DNA of 8,967 nt, from the NCBI GenBank assembly GCA_900545455.1, contig UQZF01000114.1, positions 1 through 8,967 of the forward strand, read 5' to 3'. The stretch comes from an uncultured Eubacteriales bacterium (GTDB taxonomy: Bacteria; Bacillota; Clostridia; Lachnospirales; Lachnospiraceae). The translations under genes and the position numbers were made by a program. Under the pieces are notes generated by a model that saw only the letters and a program-made list of their open reading frames with translations, was not told the DNA's origin and made no database searches. Positions 7,137 through 8,967 of the stretch are shown in pieces (the first letter of the stretch is position 1; the number at the start of each line of letters is the position of its first letter).

Positions 7137-7165
7137 ATTATACAATGGCGTTTTTTTAAAAACAA
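7137..7165 (-). promoter_or_regulatory. predicted promoter for lacI-uxaC
   Basis: On the minus strand, TTGTTT (complement of 7160-7165) is followed by a 17-bp spacer and a perfect TATAAT (complement of 7137-7142). The predicted start near 7130 places the palindrome 7109-7124 at roughly +6 to +21. The -35 matches only 4 of 6 consensus positions. Confidence 0.6.
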
Positions 7166-7206
7166 GTATAATATGGAAAAAAGTAATATTTTTTTGAAAA
7201 ATTCCA

Positions 7207-7235
7207 TTGACTTATTGGTGATTTCACCATATAAT
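7207..7235 (+). promoter_or_regulatory. predicted promoter for uxaB-uxaA
   Basis: TTGACT (7207-7212), a 17-bp spacer and a perfect TATAAT (7230-7235) form a strong sigma-A promoter. The predicted start near 7242 falls at the edge of the operator/cre-like site and gives a leader of about 135 nt before uxaB. Confidence 0.8.
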
Positions 7236-7241
7236 CAAAGC

Positions 7242-7257
7242 ATGAAAGCGCTTACAT
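7242..7257. promoter_or_regulatory. operator O2 / cre-like site at the uxaB transcription start
   Basis: ATGAAAGCGCTTACAT. Bases 7243-7256 fit the catabolite-responsive consensus TGWAARCGYTWNCW completely, with the central CG typical of LacI/CcpA sites. It also matches the palindrome at 7109-7124 at 13 of 16 positions. Its place at about +1 would block transcription when bound. Either CcpA, the local LacI-type regulator, or both could use it. Confidence 0.75.
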
Positions 7258-7268
7258 TTTTTAAAGCG

Positions 7269-7288
7269 GAATGTAAGAGAATGTAAGA
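7269..7288 (+). repeat. tandem 10-bp repeat carrying two ATGTAAG half-sites
   Basis: GAATGTAAGA is present twice head to tail. Each copy contains ATGTAAG, the half-site of the neighbouring operators, spaced by one helical turn. AATGTAAG of either copy can pair with CTTACATT at 7251-7258 (8 bp, 11-nt loop for the first copy), so in the uxaB leader RNA two alternative weak hairpins are possible. Confidence 0.6.
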
Positions 7289-7376
7289 AGACGTGATTTT
7301 TGCCGTTTTAACACTGATTTTATGAATGAAGCGCTGCGTAACTGATAACAATTATACATATCTAAGGAGAATTATG
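7289..7376 (+). other. uxaB leader segment and ribosome binding site
   Basis: The rest of the divergent intergenic region holds no further gene. AAGGAGA (7364-7370) lies 4 nt before ATG 7374 and 7 nt before ATG 7377; the second spacing is better. An in-frame ATG at 7326 would add 17 poorly conserved-looking residues and has no Shine-Dalgarno, so it was not used. Confidence 0.6.
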
Positions 7377-8870
7377 ATGGAAAGATTGAACAAGAAGATT
7401 TCAAAGGCAGTTGACAGACCGGTTAAGGTTTTACAGTTCGGTGAAGGTAACTTCCTCCGTGCATTCGTTGATTACATGTTTGATGTTGTCAATGAGAAGA
7501 CAGATTTCAACGGTGGAGTTGTAATCGTTAAGCCTATTGAGTTCGGTAATCTTGACAGATTTCATGAGCAGGAATGCCAGTACACACTTCAGTTAAGAGG
7601 CATTGTTGACGGCGAGCCTAAGAAAGAGACAAGAATTATCACAACAGTTACCGATGCTGTTGCAGCAATAGAGGACTATGACAAGTATGATGCTTACGCT
7701 AAGCTTGATACATTAAGATTCGTAGTTTCCAACACAACAGAGGCCGGTATCGTATTCGACGAGACAGACGAATTCGCAGCTAAGCCTCCGAAGACATTCC
7801 CTGGTAAGCTTACCAAGCTCTTATATGAGAGATATGAGCATTTCAACGGAGCTAAGGACAAAGGACTTATCATGATTCCTTGTGAGCTTATCGCTGATAA
7901 CGGTATTGAGCTTAAGAAGTGCATCGTTAAGTTCATCGGGCTTTGGAACTTAGGCGATGATTTCAAGAACTGGGTTGATACGGCATGTTCATTCTGTCCT
8001 ACACTCGTAGACAGAATCGTTCCTGGTTACCCTAGAGACGAGGCAGAGGCTCTCTGCAAGGAGTTCGGTTATGAGGATCAGCTCATCGACACGGCAGAGA
8101 TTTTCGGTCTCTGGGTAATCGAAGGTGATAAGAACCTTCCGCTTGAGCAGCTCAAGAAGGAGCTTCCTTTTGACAAGGCAGGTCTTCCTGTCGTATTTAC
8201 AGAGGATCATCACCCATATAAGGAGAGAAAGGTTCGTATCCTCAATGGTGCCCATACATCATTCGTACTTGCATCATATCTTGCAGGTAATGACCTTGTT
8301 AAGCAGTCTATGGACGATGCTGTTATCCGTGAGTACATGGAGGAGACTCTCGCAGACGAGATCATCCCTACACTTTCACTTCCTGCTGAGGAGTGCAGGG
8401 AGTTCGCTGATGCAGTTACGGCTAGATTCCAGAACCCATACATCAAGCATAAGCTTCTTGATATCTCACTTAACTCAGTATCTAAGTGGGAAGCAAGATG
8501 TATGCCTTCATTCTTAGGATATGTTAAGAAGTTTAACAAGCTTCCTAAGTACCTCACATTCTCCATCGCAGCTTTAATGTGCTTCTACTCAACACAGAAG
8601 GAGGGCGAGGTTAACGGAGGAAGATGCCTTATCGGCACAAGAGGCAATGATGAGTACGCTATCCGTGATGATCAGGCTGTACTTGATTTCTTCCTTGCTA
8701 ACTCAGCTAAGCCTGCCAAGGAGTTCGCACAGGCTTACCTCAGCAACACCAAGTTCTTCGGCGGTGAGGACTTATCTAAGATTGCTGGTCTTGTTGACAC
8801 TGTTGCAGGCTATATCGATGATGTACGCAGCAGAGGCATGAGAGCGGTTGTAGATGACCTTGTAAAATAA
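7377..8870 (+). CDS. uxaB: tagaturonate reductase / altronate oxidoreductase UxaB
   Basis: A 497-residue cytoplasmic NAD(H)-dependent enzyme of the polyol-specific long-chain dehydrogenase family (EC 1.1.1.58). It reduces D-tagaturonate, made by UxaC, to D-altronate. An N-terminal nucleotide-binding segment (VKVLQFGEGNFLRAFVDYMF, near residue 17) is followed by FVVSNTTEAGI, typical of UxaB. The family signature K-x4-N-x2-H is seen in KVRILNGAHT, with the catalytic Lys. The C-terminal catalytic domain includes WEARCMPSFLGY and FSIAALMCFY. The length fits the family (about 480-500). It is first in a plus-strand unit and uxaA follows after 14 nt. Codons are notably uniform (frequent AAG, CTT, GCT), suggesting high expression, and transcription probably starts at the TTGACT/TATAAT promoter under operator O2. 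Mannitol or fructuronate reductase relatives are the main alternative, but the context favours UxaB. Confidence 0.95.
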   Translation: MERLNKKISKAVDRPVKVLQFGEGNFLRAFVDYMFDVVNEKTDFNGGVVIVKPIEFGNLDRFHEQECQYTLQLRGIVDGEPKKETRIITTVTDAVAAIEDYDKYDAYAKLDTLRFVVSNTTEAGIVFDETDEFAAKPPKTFPGKLTKLLYERYEHFNGAKDKGLIMIPCELIADNGIELKKCIVKFIGLWNLGDDFKNWVDTACSFCPTLVDRIVPGYPRDEAEALCKEFGYEDQLIDTAEIFGLWVIEGDKNLPLEQLKKELPFDKAGLPVVFTEDHHPYKERKVRILNGAHTSFVLASYLAGNDLVKQSMDDAVIREYMEETLADEIIPTLSLPAEECREFADAVTARFQNPYIKHKLLDISLNSVSKWEARCMPSFLGYVKKFNKLPKYLTFSIAALMCFYSTQKEGEVNGGRCLIGTRGNDEYAIRDDQAVLDFFLANSAKPAKEFAQAYLSNTKFFGGEDLSKIAGLVDTVAGYIDDVRSRGMRAVVDDLVK

Positions 8871-8884
8871 TTCGGAGGTAATCC

Positions 8885-8967
8885 ATGCAGGATTTTATTA
8901 AGATTAACAAAGATGATAACGTAGCCGTTGCCCTTAAACCTATCGCTAAGGGCACAACGGTTGATGT
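8885..8967 (+). CDS. uxaA: altronate dehydratase UxaA, N-terminal fragment (cut by window end)
   Basis: Twenty-seven codons are visible: MQDFIKINKDDNVAVALKPI, then AKGTTVDV. This matches the N-terminal SAF-like domain of UxaA (EC 4.2.1.7), which dehydrates D-altronate to 2-keto-3-deoxy-D-gluconate. GGAGGT (8874-8879) lies 5 nt before the ATG. The gene begins 14 nt after uxaB, so it is the next gene of the same operon. The rest lies outside the window. Identification rests on the short N-terminus plus the uxaC/uxaB context. Confidence 0.88.
   Translation, partial: MQDFIKINKDDNVAVALKPIAKGTTVD

Noticed and set aside
7326..7376. Upstream ATG as the start of uxaB
   Set aside because: No Shine-Dalgarno precedes it, while AAGGAGA at 7364-7370 sits correctly before ATG 7377, and UxaB similarity begins after that point.
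8125..8517. 130-codon plus-strand frame inside uxaB
   Set aside because: Alternative frame of a well-supported gene; Ser/Leu/Arg-rich shadow translation without motifs.

Overview
The window looks like a chromosomal segment of a gut Clostridia species, most likely a Lachnospiraceae member that grows on pectin or hexuronates (Lachnospira/Roseburia/Butyrivibrio-like). This is inference from moderate GC, strong AGGAGG-type ribosome binding sites, TTGACA/TATAAT promoters, an Rpn-type PD-(D/E)XK nuclease relic of a kind common in this family, and Firmicutes-like proteins. No rRNA, tRNA, CRISPR array or intact mobile element was seen.

Layout. (1) Bases 1 to about 562, minus strand: a broken Rpn/PD-(D/E)XK nuclease ('transposase') gene with a one-base frameshift near 440, no usable start, and its 3' end outside the window. 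A small unexplained plus-strand coding-like tail (about 550-704) lies beside it. (2) 817-4448, plus strand: an apparent three-gene unit behind one good promoter. It encodes a PurF-family amidophosphoribosyltransferase paralogue whose glutaminase site is dismantled, a three-S1-domain RNA-binding protein, and a six-TM HD-GYP protein. The HD-GYP gene carries an in-frame TAA just after its only strong ribosome binding site and has a shortened GYP motif. (3) 4498-4562: a long perfect hairpin acting as a bidirectional terminator between convergent units. (4) 4599-8967: a hexuronate catabolic locus. A minus-strand lacI-type regulator and uxaC are divergent from plus-strand uxaB and the start of uxaA.

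How the genes work together. UxaC isomerises galacturonate to tagaturonate (and glucuronate to fructuronate), UxaB reduces tagaturonate to altronate, and UxaA dehydrates altronate to 2-keto-3-deoxygluconate. The LacI-family regulator sits in the same locus. The 290-bp divergent intergenic region holds five copies of the half-site ATGTAAG/CTTACAT: a perfect 16-bp palindrome just downstream of the predicted lacI promoter, a related 16-mer at the predicted uxaB transcription start that also fits the CcpA cre consensus, and a tandem 10-bp repeat. This suggests one regulator controlling both directions.

The most unusual items are the pseudo-glutaminase PurF paralogue (Cys to Gly at residue 2, plus loss of several other glutamine-site residues while the PRPP site and Fe-S cysteines persist), the nonsense codon and motif deletion in the HD-GYP gene, and the operator array of the uronate locus. 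All functional statements come from reading the sequence and remembered family features; no database search was run.
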